This document shows positions 1-5,485 of a DNA stretch of 5,485 bases, in pieces (the first letter of the stretch is position 1; each line of letters starts with the position of its first letter). Source of the DNA: Flavobacterium sp. (GTDB lineage: Bacteria; Bacteroidota; Bacteroidia; Flavobacteriales; Flavobacteriaceae). The stretch is taken from the NCBI GenBank assembly GCA_003449615.1, contig DMHA01000240.1, positions 424 through 5,908 on the forward strand, read 5' to 3'. The notes under the pieces were generated by a model that saw only the letters and a list, made by a program, of their open reading frames with translations, did no database searches and had not been told where the DNA came from. Made by a program: the position numbers and the translations under genes.

Positions 1-954
1 AAAAGTAACGAAGCCGGAATGAAATATTTCCTAATGGGTTCTTTTGCCTCGGGAATTTTATTGTTTGGAATTTGCTTCATTTACGGTGCAATGGGTTCTT
101 TTGATGTAGCTGAAATTACCGAATGGTCTCGCTCTGCCGAATTGCCAATTTGGTTTCCAATAGGAATTTCATTGGTTACCATTGGAATGTTTTTCAAAAT
201 TGCTGCTGTTCCTTTTCATTTTTGGGCGCCAGACGTTTATGAAGGTTCGCCAACTTTGACAACCGCCACAATGAGCACTTTAGTAAAAGTGGTGGCTATG
301 GCTACTTTGTATAAATTACTTACTGCTATGAATGCTGACCTTTCCGAGGCTGCTTTAAATATTATTATTGTAATTTCAATTGCATCAATGACCGTTGGAA
401 ATATTATGGCGTTGAAACAAAACAATGTGAAAAGGATGTTGGCTTTCTCTGGAATTTCACACGCTGGTTTTATGTTGATGACTTTGTTAAATATTAGCAA
501 CTCGGCGGGCAATTTGTTGTATTATACTGCGGCTTATTCCTTGTCGGGAATTGCTGCTTTTGCTGTGATTTTATACGTTTGTAAAAACAAAGACAACGAA
601 GATATTGCAAACTTCAACGGATTGGGTAAAAACAATCCATTGATGGCGGCAATTCTAACAGCTTCTTTGCTTTCTATGGCTGGAATTCCAATCTTTGCTG
701 GATTTTTTGCCAAAATGTTTTTGTTTACCCAAACCATCGCTGCAGGTTATTTAGTAGTGGTTATTGCAGCCGTTATCAACTCAATCATCAGTGTGGGCTA
801 TTATTTCAAATTGATTTTGGCGATGTACAACAAAGAACCAAACGAAGAAGCCACAAAAACGCCCTTTGTGTTTTATGCAGTAGCTATTGTTTCCATTCTT
901 TTGAATATCGTTTTGGGATTGTTTCCTTCTACGGTGTTGGATTTGTTGAGATAA
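1..954 (+). CDS. nuoN: NADH-quinone oxidoreductase subunit N (NuoN), 5'-truncated by window edge
   Basis: This is the C-terminal part (317 residues) of the NuoN antiporter-like membrane subunit of respiratory complex I, which couples NADH:quinone electron transfer to proton export across the inner membrane. The frame is open from base 1 (reading KSNEAGMKYF), so the ATG at 19 is an internal methionine, not the start; a full NuoN would need roughly 140-150 more residues upstream. Family hallmarks visible: FKIAAVPFHFWAPDVYEGSPT-type segment with its buried lysine (codon 196-198), the LKQNNVKRMLAFSGISHAG segment with lysine at codon 415-417, and GIPIFAGFFAKMF with a third lysine at codon 712-714; these lysines belong to the proton path in this family. 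The rest is hydrophobic helices. NuoN is normally the last gene of the nuo operon, which fits the terminator just downstream. Identification is secure from motifs; only the 5' end is missing. Confidence 0.97.
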   Translation, partial: KSNEAGMKYFLMGSFASGILLFGICFIYGAMGSFDVAEITEWSRSAELPIWFPIGISLVTIGMFFKIAAVPFHFWAPDVYEGSPTLTTATMSTLVKVVAMATLYKLLTAMNADLSEAALNIIIVISIASMTVGNIMALKQNNVKRMLAFSGISHAGFMLMTLLNISNSAGNLLYYTAAYSLSGIAAFAVILYVCKNKDNEDIANFNGLGKNNPLMAAILTASLLSMAGIPIFAGFFAKMFLFTQTIAAGYLVVVIAAVINSIISVGYYFKLILAMYNKEPNEEATKTPFVFYAVAIVSILLNIVLGLFPSTVLDLLR

Positions 955-977
955 TTCGAAATACAGAAAATAAATTA

Positions 978-1012
978 CACCAAACCATCAAGAGCAATTT
1001 TGGTGGTTTTTT
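978..1012 (+). terminator. Rho-independent terminator after nuoN
   Basis: A 7-bp perfect stem (CACCAAA at 978-984 with TTTGGTG at 999-1005) closes a 14-nt loop and is followed by one G and a run of six T (1007-1012). It lies 24 bp after the nuoN stop, as expected for the end of the nuo operon. The stem is short and only moderately GC-rich, so it may be leaky. Confidence 0.65.
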
Positions 1013-1043
1013 GTTTAGAACTTTTAAAATAATCATACATTTG
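1011..1043 (+). promoter_or_regulatory. Bacteroidota-type promoter for the COG2865-like gene
   Basis: TACATTTG at 1036-1043 matches the Bacteroidota -7 consensus TAnnTTTG exactly, and a TTG at 1011-1013 lies 22 bp upstream, within the spacing described for the -33 element. Transcription would start near 1048-1052, about 30 bp before the ATG at 1079. The -33 TTG overlaps the T-run of the nuoN terminator, a compact terminator-promoter arrangement. The short consensus means chance matches are possible, but the location is right. Confidence 0.55.
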
Positions 1044-1078
1044 ATTCTTCAAAAACCAATTTAGAATGTATTAGCCTA

Positions 1079-2716
1079 ATGATTGAAACCAATCGCATCG
1101 AATTCAAACAACAACTAACGGATAATTTAGAAAAAGAAGTAATTGCTTTTCTAAATTATGCAACTGGTGGTACAATTTATATTGGAATCAGCAAAGAAGG
1201 TGTTGCGGTAGGCGTTTTGGATTCTGATGGCGACCAACTCAAAATAAAAGACCGATTAAAAAATAACATTTCTCCATCTTGTATGGGTTTGTTTGATGTA
1301 ATAAGCGAAAAAATCAATGGTCTTGACATTATCAAAATAATTGTGGCGAGTGGTTTAGAAAAACCTTATTTCATCAAGAAATTGAGTATGACCGAAAAAG
1401 GTTGCTTTATGCGAATAGGCTCTTCTGCCGAACCAATGCCTCAAAAATTAATAGATGAATTATTTGCCAAACGAATTCGAAATTCTATTAGTAAAATAAA
1501 ATCCAATCGACAGGATTTAACTTTTGAACAACTCAAAATTTATTATGAGACTACTGGCAGTCAACTCAATAGTAAATTTGCTCAAAATCTCGAATTGCGC
1601 AACGAAGATGGTTTCTGGAATTATGTGGGTTATCTATTAGCGGATCACAACGGAACTTCTATCAAAGTAGCCAAATATAGCGGTACAAACAGAGTAAATC
1701 TTATTGAAAATAACGAATACGGTTATTGTTCTTTGATAAAAGCTGCCAAACAGGTTTTAGACAAATTAGAATTAGAAAACAAAACCCTTTCCAAAATAAC
1801 ATCAAAAGAAAGAGAAAACCAGCGTTTATGGAATCCAATTGCTTTGAGGGAAGCGGTTATCAATGCCATCATTCATAACGATTACACCAATGAAGTTCCT
1901 CCAAAATTTGAAATATTCGACAACAGAATAGAAATTACTTCTGCTGGCGGACTGCCTGATGGATTGACTCAAGATGAATTTTTTGATGGCGTTTCTCTTC
2001 CTCGAAACAAAGAATTAATGCGCATTTTCAAGGATTTGGATATGGTCGAACAATTGGGTTCTGGCGTACCCAGAATTTTAGAAAGTTATGGTAGGGAATT
2101 TTTTAAATTTTCTCCTAATTTCCTTCGTATGACTTTTAAAGCAGCTCCTCGAGAATACGAAATTGGTGATTTTTCAGACGAACAAATAGATGGACAAATA
2201 AGTGGACAAATAGGTGGACAAATAGGTGGACAAATAGGTGGTGCAATTGATTTAACAGAAAATCAAAAAGAAATTTTAAAGATAATACTAGATAATAATA
2301 AAGTTACCCGTAATGACATTGCTAATATGTTAAAAATCAACGAATCAGCAGTGTCAAAACATATTGAAATCTTAAAAAACAAAGGATATATTGAGCGTAT
2401 TGGAAGCACTAGAGGGCATTGGATTGATGTATTTCAAGAAGAAAAAAGCATTGGTCTTTCACTTGGACAAATAGAAAAAATAAGTACCCCAATAAGTACC
2501 CCAATAAGTACCCCAATAAAAAGTCTAACAGAAAGACAAAAAGAAATTTTGACGATAATTATTAATGACATCAAAGTAAGTCGTCGTGATATAGCAAAAC
2601 AATTAAAAATCAATGAATCTGCGGTAAAAAAACATTTAGAAAATTTGAAAGAAAAAGGATATCTTGAGCGTGTTGGTGGCACCAGAGGACATTGGAGACT
2701 AACTACAATAATTTAA
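1079..2716 (+). CDS. AlbA_2/Schlafen-like and RecG-C-like ATP-binding protein with two winged-helix domains (COG2865-type putative regulator)
   Basis: This 545-residue protein is probably a DNA-binding transcriptional regulator or related nucleic-acid-acting protein; its exact role is unknown. Residues 1 to about 130 resemble the AlbA_2 (Schlafen/divergent AAA_4) domain: an IEFK motif near the start, then FLNYATGGTIYIGI. Residues of about 245-355 resemble the RecG C-terminal-like HATPase_c_4 domain: REAVINAIIHNDY (about 257-269), ITSAGGLP (286-293) and EQLGSGVPRI (324-333). No helicase motor motifs are present, so a 'RecG helicase' label would be misleading. Two winged helices follow, at 391-450 and 482-541, identical at 40 of 60 aligned residues, each preceded by a repeat linker: GQI[SG] x4 at 372-387 and ISTP x3 at 468-479. 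The ATG at 1079 is taken as the start because it directly precedes the AlbA_2 motif and follows a promoter; no Shine-Dalgarno is visible, as usual in Bacteroidota. The MBOAT gene starts 27 bp downstream, so co-transcription is plausible. Domain assignment is from memory of motifs; function is inference. Confidence 0.85.
   Translation: MIETNRIEFKQQLTDNLEKEVIAFLNYATGGTIYIGISKEGVAVGVLDSDGDQLKIKDRLKNNISPSCMGLFDVISEKINGLDIIKIIVASGLEKPYFIKKLSMTEKGCFMRIGSSAEPMPQKLIDELFAKRIRNSISKIKSNRQDLTFEQLKIYYETTGSQLNSKFAQNLELRNEDGFWNYVGYLLADHNGTSIKVAKYSGTNRVNLIENNEYGYCSLIKAAKQVLDKLELENKTLSKITSKERENQRLWNPIALREAVINAIIHNDYTNEVPPKFEIFDNRIEITSAGGLPDGLTQDEFFDGVSLPRNKELMRIFKDLDMVEQLGSGVPRILESYGREFFKFSPNFLRMTFKAAPREYEIGDFSDEQIDGQISGQIGGQIGGQIGGAIDLTENQKEILKIILDNNKVTRNDIANMLKINESAVSKHIEILKNKGYIERIGSTRGHWIDVFQEEKSIGLSLGQIEKISTPISTPISTPIKSLTERQKEILTIIINDIKVSRRDIAKQLKINESAVKKHLENLKEKGYLERVGGTRGHWRLTTII
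2192..2239 (+). repeat. 12-bp in-frame tandem repeat, GGACAAATAGGT x4 (GQIG linker)
   Basis: Four consecutive 12-bp units start at 2192, 2204, 2216 and 2228. The last three are identical (GGACAAATAGGT); the first has AGT in place of GGT. A degenerate fifth unit (GAACAAATAGAT) precedes at 2180-2191. Each unit encodes GQIG or GQIS, forming the linker between the ATPase-like domain and the first winged helix. Since 12 bp is four codons, gain or loss of units changes linker length without breaking the frame. Confidence 0.95.
2249..2428 (+). repeat. Direct-repeat copy 1: winged-helix module (residues 391-450)
   Basis: This segment encodes a winged helix-turn-helix beginning DLTENQKEIL, with the recognition-helix stretch LKINESAVSKHIE and a wing ending STRGHW. 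Aligned without gaps to the second copy at 2522-2701, 40 of 60 residues match, including LKINESAV and TRGHW. The two copies are offset by 273 bp (91 codons). The divergence is well beyond recent duplication, so both copies are probably maintained by selection. Confidence 0.85.
2480..2518 (+). repeat. 12-bp in-frame tandem repeat, ATAAGTACCCCA x3 plus ATA (ISTP linker)
   Basis: Three identical 12-bp units start at 2480, 2492 and 2504, followed by a partial ATA at 2516-2518. They encode ISTP three times plus I, immediately before the second winged helix. A GGACAAATAG remnant (GQIE) at 2465-2474, just upstream, matches the unit of the first repeat tract. Copy number is in-frame tunable, as in the first tract. 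Confidence 0.95.
2522..2701 (+). repeat. Direct-repeat copy 2: winged-helix module (residues 482-541)
   Basis: This is the second winged helix-turn-helix, beginning SLTERQKEIL, with LKINESAVKKHLE and a wing ending GTRGHW, four residues before the C-terminus of the protein. It is the partner of the copy at 2249-2428. Having two similar DNA-binding heads on one chain could allow binding to repeated or palindromic sites without, or in addition to, dimerisation; that is inference. Confidence 0.85.
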
Positions 2717-2743
2717 AACAACTTCACAACCCTAATATAAAAT

Positions 2744-4177
2744 ATGTTTTTTAACTCGCTAATCTTTGCAATTTTCCTACCCATAGTATTTTTACTTTAT
2801 TGGTTTGTTTTTAGTAAAACCAAAAGTTCACAAAATGCATTTCTGGTTGTGGTGAGTTATTATTTTTATTCTTGTTGGGATTGGCGTTTCTTGTTTTTAT
2901 TGCTGTTTTCAACTCTTTTGTGCTATTATACAGGAATCAAAATAGAGAAAAGCATTGGAGAACGGGAACGTAAATTTTGGTTTTGGTTGAGTATCGTTTT
3001 CAATCTTGGCTTCTTGGCAATATTCAAATACTACAACTTTTTTGCGTTTTCCTTTTCTGAAGCTTTGAACAATATTGGATTGCAATCTAGTCCGCTTTTA
3101 CTGAACGTGATACTTCCTGTCGGAATTTCGTTCTATACTTTTCACGGCCTGTCATACATAATTGACATTTATTACAAAAGAATTCAGTCCGAAAAAAACA
3201 TCATTGATTATGCACTTTTCGTGAGTTATTTTCCGCTTTTGGTGGCTGGACCTATCGAAAGGGCGACACATTTATTGCCGCAAGTAAAACTAAAGCGAAG
3301 CTTCGATTTTGAAAAAGCCAAAGAAGGTGTTTACCAAATCATTTGGGGATTGGTCAAAAAAGTGGTCATTGCCGATACTTGTGCGACCTATGCCAATGCT
3401 ATTTTTGACAATTATACTTCGATGAATTCCTTGTCGTTAATTTTGGGTGCAGTTTATTTTGCCTTCCAAATTTATGGCGACTTTTCAGGTTATTCAGATA
3501 TGGCTTTGGGAATGTCGAAATTGTTTGGATTGGACTTATTGCGTAATTTCAACTATCCCTATTTCTCTAGAGATATTGCCGAGTTTTGGCGTCGTTGGCA
3601 CATTTCGTTATCGTCTTGGTTTCGGGATTATTTGTATATTCCCCTTGGCGGAAGCCGTGGAAGCAAACTGAAACAAGTGCGCAATGTGTTCATCATTTTT
3701 GTTGTGAGCGGTTTTTGGCACGGAGCCAATTGGACTTTCCTAGCTTGGGGATTCATCAATGCAATGTATTTCCTGCCTTCTTTACTTTTGGGAACAAACC
3801 GAAACAATATGGAAACGGCCGAATTGCATTGGGATTTCAATTCCATAAAAGTGTTTTTTAGTATTCTTGCCACTTTTTCGATAACCTGCTTGGCTTGGAT
3901 ATTTTTCCGGGCAAAATCCATACACACAGCTTTTGATTATATTTCAACTATTTTCACTAACGGCAATTTTGCTTCACAATTTCTACAAAACCAACGCTAC
4001 AGTTATGAATTACTATGGTTGATTCTAGCTTTTGTTTTGGTCGAATGGAACAGCCGATATAAAATTGAACCCATTTCAGGAAAATTCAGTTGGTTGAAAA
4101 TGGCTTTGTGTCTTTTAACAATTATCGCTTTAGGAACATACTCTGATTATAAAGAATTTATTTATTTTCAATTCTAA
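2744..4177 (+). CDS. MBOAT family O-acyltransferase, AlgI/DltB type
   Basis: This 477-residue polytopic inner-membrane protein belongs to the membrane-bound O-acyltransferase family, whose AlgI/DltB branch transfers acyl groups (often acetyl or D-alanyl) to exported polysaccharides or teichoic acids. The length is typical for AlgI-like proteins. Visible hallmarks: N-terminal membrane helix beginning FFNSLIFAIFLPIVFLLYW, YYFYSCWDWRF, PVGISFYTFHGLSYIIDIY, AGPIER at about 168-173, FQIYGDFSGYSDMALG, FWRRWHISLSSWFRDYLYIP with conserved His286, and SGFWHGANWTF with the invariant putative catalytic His326. Both histidines are intact. The ATG at 2744 is 27 bp after the upstream stop, with an A/T-rich leader and no Shine-Dalgarno. 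Its stop overlaps the start of the SGNH-like gene by one base, so the two are almost certainly one operon and one pathway. Acyl donor and acceptor cannot be read from sequence; O-acetylation of a surface glycan is the likeliest guess, and no dlt genes are present to suggest D-alanylation. Confidence 0.93.
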   Translation: MFFNSLIFAIFLPIVFLLYWFVFSKTKSSQNAFLVVVSYYFYSCWDWRFLFLLLFSTLLCYYTGIKIEKSIGERERKFWFWLSIVFNLGFLAIFKYYNFFAFSFSEALNNIGLQSSPLLLNVILPVGISFYTFHGLSYIIDIYYKRIQSEKNIIDYALFVSYFPLLVAGPIERATHLLPQVKLKRSFDFEKAKEGVYQIIWGLVKKVVIADTCATYANAIFDNYTSMNSLSLILGAVYFAFQIYGDFSGYSDMALGMSKLFGLDLLRNFNYPYFSRDIAEFWRRWHISLSSWFRDYLYIPLGGSRGSKLKQVRNVFIIFVVSGFWHGANWTFLAWGFINAMYFLPSLLLGTNRNNMETAELHWDFNSIKVFFSILATFSITCLAWIFFRAKSIHTAFDYISTIFTNGNFASQFLQNQRYSYELLWLILAFVLVEWNSRYKIEPISGKFSWLKMALCLLTIIALGTYSDYKEFIYFQF

Positions 4178-5058
4178 TGACAAAATTTATAACATTAGTT
4201 GCCAAAATTCTACTCACAATCCTAGTGCTTTTAATAGTATTAGATTGGGCATATACGAGTATTTATTTACATTCTTCCAATCGTGGAAAAGTAGAAAATG
4301 TTTTCAATTACGAAGCCGAAAATTATGATGTTGTGATTTTGGGTTCATCAAGAGCCAACAATCATTTTGTACCCGAATTGTTTGAAAAGAAAGGGTTGAA
4401 AACATTTAATTACGGAATGAGCGGTGCCCATTTATTCGAAGCTTCTTTGTTATTAAAATTAATGGCGGAGCGCAACTATAAAATCAAAACCGTGATTCTG
4501 GAGGCTGATTTGGGTCTTTGCAACGAAAAAGAATCTGAAATGATTGCCGCTAAATTTCTGCCGTACATCCATCATTCCGAAATTATCAAGAATCATTTTT
4601 CGAGTCAGGAAAATTTTAATGAATTGTATTATATTCCTTTTTACCGCTATGTAGATTTTGATGCTCTCATTGGTTTTCGAGAAATGTACAACACAGCAAC
4701 GAGCAAACCCACGAATATTTTGGACCATTTGGGTTATCATCCTTTGATTAATAAAAAGCAAGGAAATATGAAAAACGACATCCGAGCTTTGAAACCCATT
4801 CACAACAAATATTACGAAGAAATCAAACAAATTTGCAAGCAAAATAATTACAATCTGATTACTGTGATGACGCCAATGTGTACTAATGTGAAAGGATTGG
4901 ATTATTTTGAAAAAGCAAACCAAATTTATCCCGAAATTCACAATCTGGAAAATGTGGTACAAGGCGACGAGTATTTTTCTTCCTGCGGGCACATGAATGA
5001 TGTTGGAGCGAGGATGTTTACGGAGGTTATTATTGAGAGGTTTTTTGAAAATAAATAA
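4177..5058 (+). CDS. Membrane-anchored SGNH-hydrolase-like protein, MBOAT partner (DltD/AlgX-like role)
   Basis: This 293-residue protein has an N-terminal membrane segment (about residues 6-25, followed by WAYTSIY) that would anchor it with the rest in the periplasm. The globular part resembles the SGNH/GDSL fold: VVILGSSRANNHF at 52-64, in which Ser58 aligns with the GDS nucleophile, then NYGMSG at 78-83 (glycine/turn block), and a C-terminal CGHMNDVGA at 270-278 carrying the likely catalytic His272. The usual Asp three residues before that His is replaced by Ser269. The start at 4177 overlaps the MBOAT stop (TAATG), indicating translational coupling. MBOAT plus SGNH partners (AlgI with AlgJ/AlgX, DltB with DltD) are a well-known pairing in which the extracytoplasmic protein finishes acyl transfer to the glycan or hydrolyses it. 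I infer the same division of labour here. Fold assignment is fairly sure; the reaction is not. Confidence 0.85.
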   Translation: MTKFITLVAKILLTILVLLIVLDWAYTSIYLHSSNRGKVENVFNYEAENYDVVILGSSRANNHFVPELFEKKGLKTFNYGMSGAHLFEASLLLKLMAERNYKIKTVILEADLGLCNEKESEMIAAKFLPYIHHSEIIKNHFSSQENFNELYYIPFYRYVDFDALIGFREMYNTATSKPTNILDHLGYHPLINKKQGNMKNDIRALKPIHNKYYEEIKQICKQNNYNLITVMTPMCTNVKGLDYFEKANQIYPEIHNLENVVQGDEYFSSCGHMNDVGARMFTEVIIERFFENK

Positions 5059-5062
5059 CCCT

Positions 5063-5080
5063 TTTACGGTTTTCCGTAAA
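5063..5080 (+). terminator. Perfect hairpin after the MBOAT/SGNH operon (possible weak terminator)
   Basis: TTTACGG at 5063-5069 pairs perfectly with CCGTAAA at 5074-5080 around a TTTT loop. It begins four bases after the SGNH-like stop codon. No T-run follows on either strand, so it lacks a classic intrinsic terminator tail; it may instead protect the mRNA 3' end or terminate weakly. Confidence 0.4.
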
Positions 5081-5100
5081 TGAATTAAAAATCAATACAA

Positions 5101-5108
5101 TACATTTG
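5101..5108 (+). promoter_or_regulatory. Bacteroidota-type -7 element for the HNH gene
   Basis: TACATTTG is an exact TAnnTTTG match and the identical octamer to the one before the COG2865-like gene. It lies about 45 bp before the ATG at 5153, giving a leader of roughly 35-40 nt. There is no TTG at the expected -33 distance (only ATG at 5080-5082), so the promoter is incomplete or weak. Confidence 0.45.
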
Positions 5109-5152
5109 TGTTAATAAAAATTATTCAACAGCCAACTTAACAAATTAAACTT

Positions 5153-5485
5153 ATGAATATAGAAATCTTAATTGAAAAATTAAAAAAATATAATTGGGAT
5201 GAAACTAATGTGAGAATAGCACTTCGAGCAAAATGCAAATGTGAATATTGTGGAAAAAATATGCTTAAATCAATTGACAATTACAAATTATGGCAGATTG
5301 ATCATATAATACCGAAACATTCCGGTTTCAAAAACCGTGAAGATTTTGACAATAAAGCTTTATCGTGTACTCAATGCAATAAAGATTTTAAAGGCAAATG
5401 GAATCCAATATCAGTAATTGGAGAGGGTAAAGAAAGAATTGAATATGTGGAAGAGATTAAAAAATATCGAGTTATTTACATAAAA
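5153..5485 (+). CDS. HNH endonuclease-like protein, 3'-truncated by window edge
   Basis: An open frame runs from ATG 5153 to the last base (111 codons, no stop), reading MNIEILIEKLKKYNWDE at the start. It shows a zinc-finger HNH nuclease layout: C30-x2-C33 (CEYC), the catalytic IDHIIPKH segment with Asp50-His51, Asn67, and C72-x2-C75 followed by Asn76 and K-x-x-KG-like residues (NKDFKGKWNP). The four cysteines would hold a structural zinc and the D-H...N...N residues the catalytic metal. HNH proteins of this small type cut DNA in restriction, phage, homing or repair settings; which applies here cannot be told. The ATG is chosen because it follows a TAnnTTTG promoter and leads straight into the domain; the leader is A-rich with no Shine-Dalgarno. 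Hand count gives 91 G+C in 333 bases (27%), lower than sampled parts of nuoN (about 37-47%), which hints at horizontal acquisition. Confidence 0.85.
   Translation, partial: MNIEILIEKLKKYNWDETNVRIALRAKCKCEYCGKNMLKSIDNYKLWQIDHIIPKHSGFKNREDFDNKALSCTQCNKDFKGKWNPISVIGEGKERIEYVEEIKKYRVIYIK

Noticed and set aside
19..21. ATG at 19 as the start of the NuoN gene
   Set aside because: The frame is open upstream to base 1 and reads family-typical sequence; NuoN proteins are much longer at the N-terminus, so the true start is outside the window.
237..737. Minus-strand open frames under nuoN (237-512 and 534-737)
   Set aside because: Antisense shadows of a securely identified gene, with no promoter or recognisable product.
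2180..2518. Tandem repeats as a CRISPR array or intergenic repeat element
   Set aside because: Units are 12 bp, directly adjacent without spacers, and in frame within a coding region, so they are protein-linker repeats.
2434..2682. Minus-strand open frame across the ISTP repeat, containing a GVLI repeat
   Set aside because: The repeat is only the reverse complement of the 12-bp tract; the frame lies wholly inside the second winged-helix region.
1079..2716. Calling the second gene an ATP-dependent DNA helicase RecG
   Set aside because: Only the RecG-C-terminal-like ATP-binding domain is suggested; no Walker-type helicase motifs or wedge domain are seen, and the AlbA_2 plus winged-helix layout points to a regulator-like protein.
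3447..3927. Open frames on both strands inside the MBOAT gene (3447-3671, 3586-3861, 3628-3927)
   Set aside because: All lie inside the segment encoding the most conserved MBOAT motifs, including both histidines; they are out-of-frame shadows without family features.
4459..4992. 177-codon open frame on the minus strand within the SGNH-like gene
   Set aside because: It is antisense to a gene with clear SGNH motifs and overlaps it fully; the translation shows no recognisable domain and is rich in residues expected from a reverse complement of AT-rich coding DNA.
2744..5058. Assigning the pair as dltB/dltD or algI/algJ
   Set aside because: The architecture is similar, but no dltA/dltC or alginate genes are nearby, and the substrate cannot be inferred from these proteins alone.

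Overview
The window looks like chromosome of a Bacteroidota member, most likely a Flavobacterium-like flavobacterium. The DNA is AT-rich, and the NuoN and MBOAT proteins have the composition and motifs I associate with that group. Start codons lack clear Shine-Dalgarno sequences and sit behind A/T-rich leaders. Two intergenic regions carry an exact match to the Bacteroidota -7 promoter element TAnnTTTG. The species assignment is inference from style, not from a search.

Layout, all on the plus strand: (1) 1-954, the C-terminal two thirds of nuoN, the proton-pumping subunit N of respiratory complex I, closed by a hairpin plus T-run terminator. (2) 1079-2716, a COG2865-type protein with an AlbA_2/Schlafen-like N-terminal domain, a RecG-C-terminal-like ATPase domain and two tandem winged-helix domains. 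Each winged helix is preceded by a linker of perfect or near-perfect 12-bp repeats. (3) 2744-4177, an AlgI/DltB-type MBOAT O-acyltransferase. (4) 4177-5058, a membrane-anchored SGNH-hydrolase-like protein whose start overlaps the MBOAT stop by one base. (5) 5153 to the window edge, an HNH endonuclease-like gene with its own promoter, cut off by the end of the window. There are only two gene-free stretches of note (955-1078 and 5059-5152), each near 100 bp and holding the regulatory sites listed.

Functionally there are three units. nuoN is housekeeping and marks the end of a nuo operon. The MBOAT and SGNH genes form a tightly coupled pair of the kind that acylates an exported glycan: the membrane protein moves the acyl group across the membrane and the SGNH protein completes or edits the transfer. 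The regulator-like gene lies only 27 bp upstream with no visible terminator between, so it may be co-transcribed with the pair, but a regulatory link is only inferred. The HNH gene is distinctly more AT-rich (about 27% GC by hand count) and may be a recent arrival.

I do not see a clearly new biological system. The most unusual structure is the repeated linker-plus-winged-helix module in the second gene. Its two 12-bp repeat tracts differ in sequence but share period, reading frame and a 7-base core, which suggests an old module duplication followed by separate repeat expansion.
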